DNA from: Bordetella parapertussis
Lineage (GTDB): Bacteria > Pseudomonadota > Gammaproteobacteria > Burkholderiales > SG8-41
DNA: 34,042 bases
Direction of reading: 5' to 3'
Assembly (NCBI GenBank): GCA_945864585.1
Contig: CAMBCF010000052.1
Location: 1-34,042, forward strand
This document shows positions 22,947-30,708 of the stretch, one piece after another (within the stretch, counting starts at the first letter, position 1; each line of letters begins with the position of its first letter). The position numbers were made by a program, and so were the translations under genes. Under the pieces are notes generated by a model that was not told where the DNA came from, did not search any database, and worked only from the letters and a program-made list of their open reading frames with translations.

Positions 22947-23932
22947 ATACGCAAGCTACGCAGCACGACACCCAAAATAATCCGCTGGTCAGCGAGCAGC
23001 CTATGCCCAAGTACATCCGCCGTTCTCTGTTAGCTCTGTCCATAGACGATGCGCAACTCGGCGAAAAAGCGTATGCCTCCTGGGCCGACGCAATCATTCT
23101 GGATTGCGTAAAAAAGCCGGGCCACGATTGGCAGCAGGACCTGAAGTCCCGCATGCCTGCGGCAATCTATGCGGCGGCAAAGAGCGGCGCTGAAGTTTTT
23201 GTCAGAATTAACGGTGACAGCGCCGCAGCCGAACTTGAAGCAACGGTGTTCTGCGGCATTTCGGGTGTGGCGCTGAAAGGCGTGACCGGCCCCGCGGATA
23301 TTGTGACCGCGGCGCGATGCCTGGATGCGCTTGAGGTAAGCCGCGGCATCCCAGGCGGCTCTGTGGAAATTGACGTTGAAGTGAATAACGCTGGGGCGGT
23401 GTGGCATGCGCTGGAAATTGCCCGCGCAAGTGAGCGTTTCGGCATTTTCTTGGTCAACGAGCAAGAGCTGTGCAAAAGTCTCGGTATGCAATCCGCACCT
23501 GACCTGGAATTCGATCCGCTGGAGTACATCAAGTCGCAACTGATCACGGTTGCCATTTCCGTGGGCGGGCAGGCGCTGGGCATGAGTTACCCCTTGAGTC
23601 TGACGCTTGAAAATGTCAGCGAGGACACGTTGAAAAACGCCGTGCGGCGCGCCCGCGATACGGGCTTTAAGGGCGCTGTGTGTGCGCATGCCTCATGGAT
23701 CAAGTTGTGTAATGAAGGGTTCCGTCCAAGCGCTGAAGAGGCTGCCTACTACGTAAAAGTCATCGAGGTATTTGCCGAGGGGTTAAAGCGCGGCATGGCG
23801 TCCGTGCCGATAGACGGCAAGATGATCGACGTACCGGTGGATTTGCGCGCCAAGCTCTATCTCAAATGGGCGCAGCGGGTGCAGGCACGCGACGACGAAA
23901 AAGCCAAGGCGCATGAAAAAGCGGTCGCGTAA
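22943..23932 (+). CDS. CitE-like protein 2 with diverged metal site
   Basis: A 329-residue member of the CitE-like family by order and by blocks such as WADAIILDCVKKPG (in place of LDLEDSV), AEVFVRINGDSAAAELEATV with Arg88, and FGIFLVNEQELCKSLGM. By eye alignment with its neighbours, the metal-binding Glu is Asn148 (VEVNNAGAV) and the following Asp is Glu175. If so the usual metal site is degraded, and the protein may be a regulatory or structural partner of the first CitE-like protein, with which its start overlaps. The C-terminal 50 residues are charged and helical (YLKWAQRVQARDDEKAKAHE). Family membership is likely; catalytic activity doubtful. Confidence 0.8.
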   Translation: MNTQATQHDTQNNPLVSEQPMPKYIRRSLLALSIDDAQLGEKAYASWADAIILDCVKKPGHDWQQDLKSRMPAAIYAAAKSGAEVFVRINGDSAAAELEATVFCGISGVALKGVTGPADIVTAARCLDALEVSRGIPGGSVEIDVEVNNAGAVWHALEIARASERFGIFLVNEQELCKSLGMQSAPDLEFDPLEYIKSQLITVAISVGGQALGMSYPLSLTLENVSEDTLKNAVRRARDTGFKGAVCAHASWIKLCNEGFRPSAEEAAYYVKVIEVFAEGLKRGMASVPIDGKMIDVPVDLRAKLYLKWAQRVQARDDEKAKAHEKAVA

Positions 23933-23962
23933 ATTTCGAATTGCAACAATACTTATCCGCCC

Positions 23963-24041
23963 GTCATTCCCGCGCAGGCGGGAATCCATACCCTGTGCCC
24001 TATGGCACTGTGTTATGGGTTCCCGCCTGCGCGGGAACGAC
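23963..24041. repeat. REPIN-like double palindrome
   Basis: Two 28-base arms, 23963-23990 and 24014-24041, are inverted copies with 26 of 28 matches; each contains the palindromic core CCCGCGCAGGCGGG. The 23-base centre holds a second small hairpin (GTGCC/GGCAC). The pattern fits the dispersed bacterial REP type seen in many proteobacteria. It lies between the second and third CitE-like genes and may also end transcripts. Confidence 0.8.
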
Positions 24042-24080
24042 AGCGCGGGTTCTTTGACCTATTTATCTGGAACTTAAACC

Positions 24081-25034
24081 ATGAATAACAGAGTTTCTCG
24101 CTGCTCGATGTTCGTTACCCCCACCAATCCGCGCTTCATCGATAAAGCGTGGACCAGAGGCGGCGATGTCTACATTCTCGATATTGAAGATTCCATCGCG
24201 CCGGCGGAAAAACAACGCTGCCGCACCCTGATCCGCGAGTCGATACAAAAAGCCAACAAGGGTGGCGCTTCGATTTACGTCAGGATAAACAAACCGTTTG
24301 TGGATGCTGATCTGCCGTACGCGGTGTGGCCCGGCGTGGACCGCATCATGCTGCCCAAAACGGAATCACCGGCGGAATATCGCCGTGTGCATGAAATCAT
24401 CCTGCGGCTGGAAAAAGAACGCGGCATAGTGCCGGGAACGATCGAGTTATACCCGATGATTGAATCCTGCCTGGGTGCAGTGAACATTTATGAAACGCTT
24501 ACCGCAACGCCGCGCAAACTGCGCTCGGTGGGTGGTGGCGGCGGTTACGACATGGCGGTCAATCTGGGCATTGAAATGTTTGCAAGTTTTGATCAGTACG
24601 CGTTTCCCGTGGCATACGTCGCGCTGGCGGCGATGGTACTGGACATAGAGCCCACCGGCGGCGTGTTCGTGCCCAACCCCTCGGGGCGCGTCGATCAGGG
24701 CGACCAGGCCGCCGCCCAGGCGGCGGCGCTGCACGCGGCGGGCGTACACCACGCTGGCGCACTGCATCCTAATTTTATTCAACCGCTGGTTGCGGGCCTG
24801 TCGCCGACCGCGGACGAAATTACCTGGGCGAACAAAGTCATCGATACCTTCGACAATCTGACAAATGCGGGTGAATCGGTAGCGCAGTTTGAAGGCAAGG
24901 TCATCGATAAATACGAGAACGACATGGCGCAGCGCACCCTCGACTGGGCCGCGGCCTGTAGCGCCAAAGATGCTTATAAAGCGCGGGCGATGCGCCGCGC
25001 CCAAAACGAGCAGCCTGTAGCGGCCGGCGCATAA
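24081..25034 (+). CDS. CitE-like HpcH/HpaI aldolase/citrate lyase family protein 3
   Basis: A 317-residue CitE-like lyase with the most canonical site of the three: RCSMFVTPTNPRFIDKAW, DVYILDIEDSIAPAEK with the LDIED motif at 33-37, YVRIN with Arg68, IMLPKTESPAEYRRV, Glu128 in PMIESCLGAV and Asp157 in GGGYDMAVNLG. The C-terminal part (HAGALHPNFIQPLVAGLSPT) matches the segment that closes over the CoA in malyl- and citramalyl-CoA lyases. It is preceded by a REPIN-like repeat. The stop is followed 4 bases later by the TTG of a TPR protein gene. Cleavage of a malyl-, citramalyl- or related CoA ester is the best guess. Confidence 0.92.
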   Translation: MNNRVSRCSMFVTPTNPRFIDKAWTRGGDVYILDIEDSIAPAEKQRCRTLIRESIQKANKGGASIYVRINKPFVDADLPYAVWPGVDRIMLPKTESPAEYRRVHEIILRLEKERGIVPGTIELYPMIESCLGAVNIYETLTATPRKLRSVGGGGGYDMAVNLGIEMFASFDQYAFPVAYVALAAMVLDIEPTGGVFVPNPSGRVDQGDQAAAQAAALHAAGVHHAGALHPNFIQPLVAGLSPTADEITWANKVIDTFDNLTNAGESVAQFEGKVIDKYENDMAQRTLDWAAACSAKDAYKARAMRRAQNEQPVAAGA

Positions 25035-25038
25035 GCCG

Positions 25039-25965
25039 TTGTTTAAAACACCAGCAATCATCCTTGCCCTGCTGTTAGCTGGTGGCGTGGCGCAGGCGCA
25101 ATCGGTGAACGATGCTGATTTGTGCCGCTCCATCACCAGCAATCCGGATCTCGCGATCAAGCACTGCACCGCCGCCATCGAGGGGCGCAAGGTCAGCAAC
25201 GAAATGCTGGCGCAGTGGTATGTGCAGCGCGGCGTGCAGTGGGCCGACAAGGGCGACTACGAGCGCGCAATTGCCGATCACACCGCCGCGTTGAAGCTTG
25301 ACCCTGCCGTCCGTCACGCCAATTACTATCGCGGCTCGGCATGGTCCCACAAAGGCGAATTTGACCATGCCATCGCCGACTTTAATGCGGCCGCGAAATT
25401 AAGCGCCGATGACCCGGTGGTATATCACGCACGCGGCGTCGAACTCACGGTTAAAGGCGATTACCTGCGCGCCATCGCCGATTTTGAAAAAGCGTTGCAG
25501 CTCGATGCCAAAGCCGAAGGGGTGCATTTTGCGCGGGGCCGCACGCTGTTTTACATGTCCGAGTTTGCGCGCGCCAGCGCCGACTTCGAAGCGGCATTCA
25601 AATCACAGCCCAATGTTTACACCGCGCTGTGGCTGTTTCTTGCGCGCAAGCGCAGCGGCAACCACGATGCCGACGATCTGCTGGAGCGCGAAACGCGCGG
25701 TATCCGCGCAGGCTGGCCGGCGCCGCTGATCGCGCTGTACATGAGCCGCACCGACGCGAATTCAGTGATGGTGAGCACTACCAGCCCCGAACCCAACCGT
25801 CAGCGTGAACTACGCTGCGAAGCCAATTTTTACGTCGCGCAGGCGCACATCGTTAAAGGCGAGCAGTCCCGCGCACAAACGCTGCTGCAGGAGGTGCAAC
25901 GCAATTGCCCAAAAAATCTGCTGGAGTATGAAGGTGCAACGGCGGAATTGCGCCGCTTGAAGTAG
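25039..25965 (+). CDS. Secreted TPR-repeat protein
   Basis: A 308-residue protein with a signal peptide (IILALLLAGGVAQAQ, cleavage likely near residue 20) followed by about four tetratricopeptide repeats between residues 57 and 195, such as YVQRGVQWADKGDYERAIAD and YYRGSAWSHKGEFDHAIADF. The start is TTG at 25039, four bases after the CitE stop, because only this start keeps the signal peptide; there is no Shine-Dalgarno sequence, so coupling is probable. The C-terminal part (FYVAQAHIVKGEQSRAQTLL) is a further degenerate repeat. TPR arrays bind proteins; partner unknown. It may be periplasmic. Confidence 0.87.
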   Translation: MFKTPAIILALLLAGGVAQAQSVNDADLCRSITSNPDLAIKHCTAAIEGRKVSNEMLAQWYVQRGVQWADKGDYERAIADHTAALKLDPAVRHANYYRGSAWSHKGEFDHAIADFNAAAKLSADDPVVYHARGVELTVKGDYLRAIADFEKALQLDAKAEGVHFARGRTLFYMSEFARASADFEAAFKSQPNVYTALWLFLARKRSGNHDADDLLERETRGIRAGWPAPLIALYMSRTDANSVMVSTTSPEPNRQRELRCEANFYVAQAHIVKGEQSRAQTLLQEVQRNCPKNLLEYEGATAELRRLK

Positions 25966-25979
25966 CGGCGATTATATCT

Positions 25980-26013
25980 TAACTATCTGTTTTATATAAC
26001 TATTAATGACATC
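25980..26013. repeat. AT-rich junction element, copy C, containing a start codon
   Basis: Core TAACTATCTGTTTTATATAA followed by CTATTAATGACATC. The ATG of the first GNAT gene (26006) is inside the conserved right part. No Shine-Dalgarno sequence is visible. Compare copy D at 33480, which has the same arrangement. Confidence 0.65.
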
Positions 26014-26737
26014 GGCCACGCACTATAACGAACTGGGACAGCCTGTAGGTTTTCCGCTGCCGCAGTGGAAATCACCTCCCCATCCGCCACGCACGCCGCT
26101 CTTGGGGCGCTACTGCCGTCTCGAACCGCTGGACCCGGCGCGGCACACGGCGGACCTGTGCGCGGCGAACGCGCTGGATGCCGATGGCGGTGGCTGGACC
26201 TATTTGACGGCTGGTCCGCTGGTTACGCTCGACGACCATCGTCAGTGGATGGCCCAATCGTGCATGGGCGAGGACCCTTTGTACTTCGCGATCGTGAAAT
26301 TGCCGGACGAAAAAGCCGTGGGCGTGGCGAGTTACATGCGCATCGACCCGAAGAATGGCACGATTGAAGTCGGCGGCATCAAGTATTCGCCGCTGCTGCA
26401 ACGCACACGCGCCGCCACCGAAGCCATGCATCTGATGATGCGGGGCGCGTTCGCACTCGGCTATCGCCGTTACGAGTGGAAATGCGACACTTTCAACGCC
26501 CCCTCGCGCGCGGCGGCACAACGCTACGGCTTTTCCTATGAAGGGGTTTTTCGCCAGGCCGTAATCTACAAGGGCCGCACGCGCGACACTGCATGGTATT
26601 CCATCATCGACAGTGAATGGCCGGCGATTGACGCGGCGTTTACGCACTGGCTTGCAGCGGACAACTTTGACGCTGTCGGCAAGCAACGGCTATCGCTGTC
26701 ACAGTTGACGGCGCCGTTGGTCAAACGCCGTGGATAG
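26006..26737 (+). CDS. GNAT family N-acetyltransferase (RimJ/RimL-like), first of tandem pair
   Basis: A 243-residue GNAT-fold protein, RimJ/RimL-like subclass, that would transfer an acetyl group from acetyl-CoA to an amine or protein N-terminus. Visible are CRLEPLDPARHTADLCAANA at the N-terminus, WTYLTAGPL, AVGVASYMRIDPKNGTIEVG, the region GFALGYRRYEWKCDTFNAPS (with A-F at its start) and the acetyl-CoA-binding AAAQRYGFSYEGVFRQAVIY. It starts inside an AT-rich repeated element. The next gene begins 5 bases after its stop and encodes a close paralogue, so a tandem duplication is clear. The acceptor is unknown, and no link to the surrounding catabolic genes is obvious. Confidence 0.9.
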   Translation: MTSATHYNELGQPVGFPLPQWKSPPHPPRTPLLGRYCRLEPLDPARHTADLCAANALDADGGGWTYLTAGPLVTLDDHRQWMAQSCMGEDPLYFAIVKLPDEKAVGVASYMRIDPKNGTIEVGGIKYSPLLQRTRAATEAMHLMMRGAFALGYRRYEWKCDTFNAPSRAAAQRYGFSYEGVFRQAVIYKGRTRDTAWYSIIDSEWPAIDAAFTHWLAADNFDAVGKQRLSLSQLTAPLVKRRG

Positions 26738-26742
26738 GGAAC

Positions 26743-27504
26743 ATGAACTCTACCTCACATCAAAACGCGCTTGGCCAACCCATCGGGCTCCCGTTGCCGC
26801 AGTGGAAACCGCCGCCGCTACCGCCGCGCACACCACTGAGCGGGCGCTTCTGCCGTATCGAGCCGGCGAATGTCGAACACCACGCAGCCGACTTGTTCGC
26901 GGCCAACGCGCTTGATACCAGTGGCGCGGGCTGGACCTACCTGCTCTCCGGTCCTTTTGCGAACATCCATGATTACCGCCAGTGGCTGCAGAGCGCGTGC
27001 GCGGGCGATGACCGGGTCGTTTACGCGATTATCGACCTGCAGTCGCAGAAGGCCGTAGGCATCGCAAGCCATCTTAACATTGATCCCAAAAACGGCACGA
27101 TTGAAGTCGGCGGCCTTAGATACTCACCGCTGATGCAGCGCACGCCAATGTCCACCGAGGCGATGTACCTGCTGATGAAACGCGCCTTCGAATTGGGTTA
27201 CCGCCGCTACGAGTGGAAATGCAACGTGCTCAATGCGCCGTCGCGCGCGGCAGCGCAACGCCTTGGATTTTCGTTTGAAGCTGTTTTCCGCCAGGCCACG
27301 GTGTCCAGGAATCGCAACCGCGATACGGCGTGGTTGTCCATTATCGACAGTGAGTGGCCGGCGCTGGAGACGGCGTTCACACGCTGGCTCGCGCCGGACA
27401 ATTTCGACGCTGAGGGAAAGCAACGCGTATCGCTGTCACAGTTGACCGCGCCGTTGCGAATGGGGTCAGATCTAGTGCGAATGGAGTCAGGTCTAGCAAA
27501 GTAG
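26743..27504 (+). CDS. GNAT family N-acetyltransferase, second of tandem pair, with mobile-element-derived C-terminus
   Basis: A 253-residue paralogue of the preceding acetyltransferase, alike from HQNALGQPIGLPLPQWKPPP through CRIEPANVEHHAADLFAANA, RIEVGG-type strands, YRRYEWKCNVLNAPSRAAAQ and RQATVSRNRNRDTAW to the LSQLTAPL near its end. From base 27456 its sequence leaves the paralogue: the last 15 residues (after LTAPL) come from two 21-bp repeats of the adjacent transposase element, and the stop codon lies inside its inverted repeat. The active core is unaffected, so the protein is probably still functional with a new tail. It begins 5 bases after the first GNAT stop. Confidence 0.9.
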   Translation: MNSTSHQNALGQPIGLPLPQWKPPPLPPRTPLSGRFCRIEPANVEHHAADLFAANALDTSGAGWTYLLSGPFANIHDYRQWLQSACAGDDRVVYAIIDLQSQKAVGIASHLNIDPKNGTIEVGGLRYSPLMQRTPMSTEAMYLLMKRAFELGYRRYEWKCNVLNAPSRAAAQRLGFSFEAVFRQATVSRNRNRDTAWLSIIDSEWPALETAFTRWLAPDNFDAEGKQRVSLSQLTAPLRMGSDLVRMESGLAK

Positions 27505-27506
27505 CA
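27483..27506 (+). repeat. Left inverted repeat of the transposase element
   Basis: Pairs with 28064-28087 at 22 of 24 positions. It contains the GTCAGGTCTAGCAAAGTAG core and the TAG that ends the second GNAT gene. Confidence 0.8.
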
Positions 27507-27530
27507 CGCTCCATACCACGACAGCGGTCA

Positions 27531-27572
27531 CACGACAGGGGCTAGGTCTATCACGACAGGGGTCAGGTCTAT
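27531..27572 (+). repeat. Two 21-bp direct repeats ahead of the transposase gene
   Basis: CACGACAGGGGCTAGGTCTA(T) and CACGACAGGGGTCAGGTCTA(T) lie back to back, with a partial third copy at 27517-27530. They end 3 bases before the transposase ATG. Confidence 0.85.
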
Positions 27573-27575
27573 CAT

Positions 27576-28062
27576 ATGTCACGCCCCATCCGCATCGAAT
27601 TCCCCAACGCCCTGTATCACGTCACCTCGCGGGGCGACCGGCGCGAAGCTATTTTCGAGGACGACGAGGACCGCCGCACCTTCCTGCAAACGCTTGGACA
27701 GGCGGTCAAGCAGTTCAACTGGCTTTGCCATGCCTGGTGCCTGATGGACAATCATTACCATTTGCTCATCCAGACCCCGGACAGCAACTTGTCAAAGGGC
27801 ATGCGCCAGTTGAATGGCGTGTTCACGCAGGCGAGTAGCCGGCGTCACCGGCGCGTGGGGCACCTGTTTCAAGGACGCTTCAAAGCCATCCTGGTGGACA
27901 GCGACGCTTATCTGCTGGAACTCTCGAGCTACGGAGGCGCCTGACCGCAACGCAGCCATCGTGCACGCGCACGCAAGCGGGGCTTATTCCTACCAGCAGA
28001 TTGCCGAGCACTTCGGAATACACTTCACTACGGTGGGGCGGATTGTGAGGGGCGGCAGGTGA
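27576..28062 (+). pseudogene. REP-associated tyrosine transposase (Y1/HUH type), internally deleted and frameshifted
   Basis: The first frame begins SRPIRIEFPNALYHVTSRGD and has the metal-binding NHYHLLI (HUH) motif, LSKGMRQLNGVFTQ and GHLFQGRFKAILVDSDAYLL, all typical of RAYT transposases. After LLELS the frame closes at 27944. The C-terminal DNA-binding end (AYSYQQIAEHFGIHFTTVGR) continues in another frame to 28062. The part normally between them, which holds the catalytic Tyr within RYIxxNPVRAG, is missing, so a deletion of roughly 100 codons with a frameshift has occurred. The protein cannot be an active transposase. It mobilises REP-like repeats in other genomes. Confidence 0.85.
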
Positions 28063-28063
28063 A

Positions 28064-28087
28064 TGCTACTTTGCTAGCCCTGACCCC
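28064..28087 (-). repeat. Right inverted repeat of the transposase element
   Basis: Inverted copy of 27483-27506 (22 of 24 bases). It provides the stop codon that ends the hydroxyacid dehydrogenase fragment. Confidence 0.8.
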
Positions 28088-28241
28088 TTTCGCGCACCAG
28101 CGGGGCATCGGCGTCGCGCGCATAGTCTAGCAGCGTTTCGTGGCGTGTGTCAGGCGCGATCACCACCTCGGCGACCTGTTCAAGGATCAGTATGCCTTTG
28201 ACGCCAATAGGGTTGGTCAACAGTACTTTCGGTTTTGTCAT
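28074..28241 (-). pseudogene. N-terminal fragment of a D-isomer-specific 2-hydroxyacid dehydrogenase
   Basis: Fifty-five residues starting MTKPKVLLTNPIGVKGILIL and continuing EQVAEVVIAPDTRHETLLDY, ARDADAPLVRERG. This is the start of the substrate-binding domain of phosphoglycerate dehydrogenase-like 2-hydroxyacid dehydrogenases, whose full length is about 310-330 residues. Similarity ends at the right inverted repeat of the transposase element (28087), and the stop at 28074 is in that repeat. The NAD-binding domain is absent from the window. The insertion or a linked deletion removed it, so this gene is dead. It diverges from the SucC-like gene on the other strand. Confidence 0.8.
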
Positions 28242-28370
28242 TGCACTCTCCGCAGATGCCGTGAAATGTGCCACAAATGAATACTGCGAATGGCTGTGTC
28301 AAAGGCCGTCCATTTGATTTATATTCGTGGCATCAGCGATTCATTTGTCGCGCATGCTGGACTTGCGCGC

Positions 28371-28385
28371 GCCGGTTCAACCGGC
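28371..28385. promoter_or_regulatory. Perfect palindrome ahead of the SucC-like gene
   Basis: GCCGGTT-C-AACCGGC is a perfect 7-bp inverted repeat with one central base, 35 bases ahead of the SucC-like ATG and in the gap between divergent genes. It could be an operator. Function not known. Confidence 0.3.
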
Positions 28386-28420
28386 CCTCCAAACTTACCC
28401 GAAGGTAGAGCGTTGCGCCC

Positions 28421-29542
28421 ATGATGATTCTTGAACACGAAGCCAAGGCCTTGCTGCGCGAGGTCGGCGTGTCGGTGCCGCAAGGCACACTGATCAAATC
28501 CGGCACGCGCACGCCACGCGTTCGCGCGTATCCGGTTGCGCTCAAAGCGCAAGTACGCAGCGGCGGACGCGGCAAGCAAGGCGGCGTAATACGTGTCAAC
28601 AATGCCACGGCGCTGAAAGCCGCTGCGAAAAAACTCTTCGCCACTTCGTTTGGCGAGGAAAAACCCGAAGTATTGCTCGCCGATCCATGGCTGCCCATCG
28701 AGCGCGAGCTTTATTTATCGGTCACCATCGATGGCGCCGCCGAAGGTTATGTAGTGCTCTACTCGCCCCGGGGCGGCGTCGATATCGAAAGTGGCGCGCC
28801 GCCCGCGCGCTACGCCATAGGCGCGCCGTGGAAGTTTCGTGCACACGAATTGCGCGCGGTGCTGGGACCCGTGGAAAAAGATTTTCAGTTGCGTGAGCGC
28901 GTTATTTTTCTGGCACAACGCCTGCTGGAAACCGCTGCCGCGCGCGACTGCCACACCATAGAAATCAATCCGCTGGTACGGCTGCAGGATGGCGAGCTGA
29001 TGGCGCTCGATGCAAAGATCGTGTACGACGATTGGGCGCACTATCGCAACGCCGACATACTCGCCCAGCGTGACAGTGAAAGACGCCGCGCCGACAAGTT
29101 GCTGCGCGCGAGTCTTGAAATGGGCCACATGTATGTGAAGCTCGACGGCGACATCGGACTCATATCCGGCGGCGCCGGGCTGACCATGGGCGCGATGGAC
29201 TTGATTTCGCAATTGGGCGGCAAGCCCGCGTGTTTTCTGGACGCGAGTCCCGGCCCCACCTCCACACGCGGCTACAAACCGGCGTTCGCCATGCTCGATG
29301 CCGACCCGGCGGTGAAGGTGATACTGGTCAGTGTGTTCGGCGGCGGCACGCACATGAATCGCGTTGCCCGGTCCATGAAAGAAAACATGGCCATACGCAA
29401 GAGCAAAAAACCGGTGGTGTTCAAACTCGACGGCACCTATGTCGACCAGGTAGCCTCGATTTTCGATACCTTTGGTGCTACCAATCACGCAACCCTTGAA
29501 GCCGCCGTTAAACAGGCGATAAAACTGGCGAGACAGGCTTGA
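28421..29542 (+). CDS. Succinyl-CoA synthetase-like acid-CoA ligase, beta subunit (SucC/MtkA type)
   Basis: A 373-residue ATP-grasp subunit of the succinate/malate-CoA ligase family. Visible are LEHEAKALLREVGVSVPQGT, VALKAQVRSGGRGKQGGV (nucleotide-binding loop), RDCHTIEINPLVRL and LMALDAKIVYDDWAHYRN in the ATP-grasp domain, then the C-terminal CoA-ligase domain with LISGGAGLTMGAMDLISQLG and FGGGTHMNRVARSMKEN. Together with the alpha subunit encoded next it forms a thioester from a carboxylate, CoA and ATP or GTP. The start may be 28421 or 28424. Separate from the canonical TCA-cycle pair, since the neighbours are CitE-like and hydratase genes, it may act on malate, itaconate or another dicarboxylate; that is inference. 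Confidence 0.92.
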   Translation: MMILEHEAKALLREVGVSVPQGTLIKSGTRTPRVRAYPVALKAQVRSGGRGKQGGVIRVNNATALKAAAKKLFATSFGEEKPEVLLADPWLPIERELYLSVTIDGAAEGYVVLYSPRGGVDIESGAPPARYAIGAPWKFRAHELRAVLGPVEKDFQLRERVIFLAQRLLETAAARDCHTIEINPLVRLQDGELMALDAKIVYDDWAHYRNADILAQRDSERRRADKLLRASLEMGHMYVKLDGDIGLISGGAGLTMGAMDLISQLGGKPACFLDASPGPTSTRGYKPAFAMLDADPAVKVILVSVFGGGTHMNRVARSMKENMAIRKSKKPVVFKLDGTYVDQVASIFDTFGATNHATLEAAVKQAIKLARQA

Positions 29543-29667
29543 TCCATGACGACTCCGTTGAACTCCACCCCCATCCCTTGCCTTCTGCTCCGCTTCAAGT
29601 GTGCCCTTGCCCTTGCCCGTGAAGGGGAAGGAGTGAAATGCGCTGCAATCGCAGCGTTATTCGAAGC

Positions 29668-30543
29668 ATGAGCATCCTCCTCGACCAATCCAACCGTGTG
29701 CTGGTGATGGGCATCACCGGCAACTACGGCAAGTTCTTCGTCACCGATTCCGGTGGCTACGGCACTACTGTGGTCGCCGGCGTGTCGCCGGGACGCGGCG
29801 GCGGCGATGTAGACGGCATTCCCGTTTTCGGGAGCGCTCACGCCGCGTGCAACACGACTGGCGCTGATACCGCCATGGTATTCGTGCCGCCGCCGCTGGT
29901 GCGCACTGCGGCGATTGAGGCCATCGAAGCGGGCTGCAAGCTGGTGGTAGCCACCGCCGATGAAATGCCGGTGCGCGACACCATCGAGATTCGCGCGGCA
30001 GCCAAAGCCAACGGCGCGCGCCTCGTCGGCCCCAACTCACCCGGCATCATTTCGCCGGGTAAAGCCAAGATGGGCTTCATGCCTTCGTTCTGCTTCATGC
30101 GCGGGCCGATGGGTGTCATCTCGCGCAGCGGCTCGCTGTCGTATGAAGGGAGCAAGCGCCTCACCGTGGCTGGCATCGGACAAACCACGGTCATTGGCAT
30201 CGGCGGTGATCCGATCAAAGGCACTACCGCTGCCGAAGCGCTGGCGTTGTTTCATGCCGACCCGGAAACCAAAGCCGTGATGTACCTGGGCGAAATCGGC
30301 GGCACGGAAGAAGCCGCGGTGGCGGAATACGCCGCCCGCAAGGACGCCAAACCGGTGGCCGCATTGATCGTCGGCAAGACTGCTCCGCCGGGCAAAAAAA
30401 TGGGCCACGCTGCCGCACTGGTCGGCAGCAAAGCCGACAGCCACGCCGCGAAAACGAAGATGCTGGCGAAGAGCGGTGTGTATGTGTGTAAGGGATTGAC
30501 CGATCTTGTGAAGCAAGCACGGGCGGCGCTGGATGCAGCTTGA
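29668..30543 (+). CDS. Succinyl-CoA synthetase-like acid-CoA ligase, alpha subunit (SucD/MtkB type)
   Basis: A 291-residue alpha subunit. The CoA-binding Rossmann segment is [30 protein letters not shown]-type sequence occurs as [39 protein letters not shown] is the usual mid block, and His247 in [15 protein letters not shown] is the phosphorylated histidine of the family. The ATG at 29668 fits the family start (MSILLDQSN), but lacks a Shine-Dalgarno sequence; an ATG at 29638 has AAGGAG 4 bases upstream and would add ten residues encoded by a palindrome (29641-29656, CGCTGC-AATC-GCAGCG). Either start is possible. It lies 125 bases after the beta-subunit gene. Confidence 0.92.
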   Translation: MSILLDQSNRVLVMGITGNYGKFFVTDSGGYGTTVVAGVSPGRGGGDVDGIPVFGSAHAACNTTGADTAMVFVPPPLVRTAAIEAIEAGCKLVVATADEMPVRDTIEIRAAAKANGARLVGPNSPGIISPGKAKMGFMPSFCFMRGPMGVISRSGSLSYEGSKRLTVAGIGQTTVIGIGGDPIKGTTAAEALALFHADPETKAVMYLGEIGGTEEAAVAEYAARKDAKPVAALIVGKTAPPGKKMGHAAALVGSKADSHAAKTKMLAKSGVYVCKGLTDLVKQARAALDAA

Positions 30544-30564
30544 AGCAACAACCAAAATCTTTTT

Positions 30565-30669
30565 GCCACAGATTTCACAAATGAACACAGATTAAAAAAC
30601 CTTTTAATATCAAATAATCACGCAATATCTTCTTTGCAGTTATCTTTGTTCATCTGTGAAATCTGTGGC
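30565..30669. repeat. Large inverted repeat of the CACAGATTTCACA type
   Basis: Arms 30565-30592 and 30642-30669 pair at 26 of 28 positions, around a 49-base AT-rich centre. The sequence family (GCCACAGATTTCACA) recurs in many proteobacterial intergenic regions. It fills the gap between the SucD-like gene and the double hot-dog gene and may act as a transcript end or processing site. Confidence 0.8.
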
Positions 30670-30708
30670 AAAGATGTTTTTCGTTGGCAATAATCAGAAG
30701 GAGTACCC

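Larger units (their letters stand above)
27456..28087 (+). mobile_element. Decayed REP-associated transposase element with inverted repeats
   Basis: An approximately 630-bp element. Inverted repeats of 24 bases occur at 27483-27506 and 28064-28087 with 22 matches. On the left are two 21-bp direct repeats (27456-27476, 27477-27497) outside and inside the inverted repeat, and further 21-bp repeats before the transposase gene (27531-27551, 27552-27572). The left border coincides with the point where the second GNAT gene loses similarity to its paralogue; the right border coincides with the point where a hydroxyacid dehydrogenase gene is cut. No target-site duplication was recognised. Confidence 0.75.

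Noticed and set aside
22215-28241. Complete serine-cycle module (malate-CoA ligase, malyl-CoA lyase, hydroxypyruvate reductase)
   Set aside because: The 2-hydroxyacid dehydrogenase is only a short fragment, no glyoxylate aminotransferase or PEP carboxylase is present, and the CitE-like proteins are not specific enough to name.
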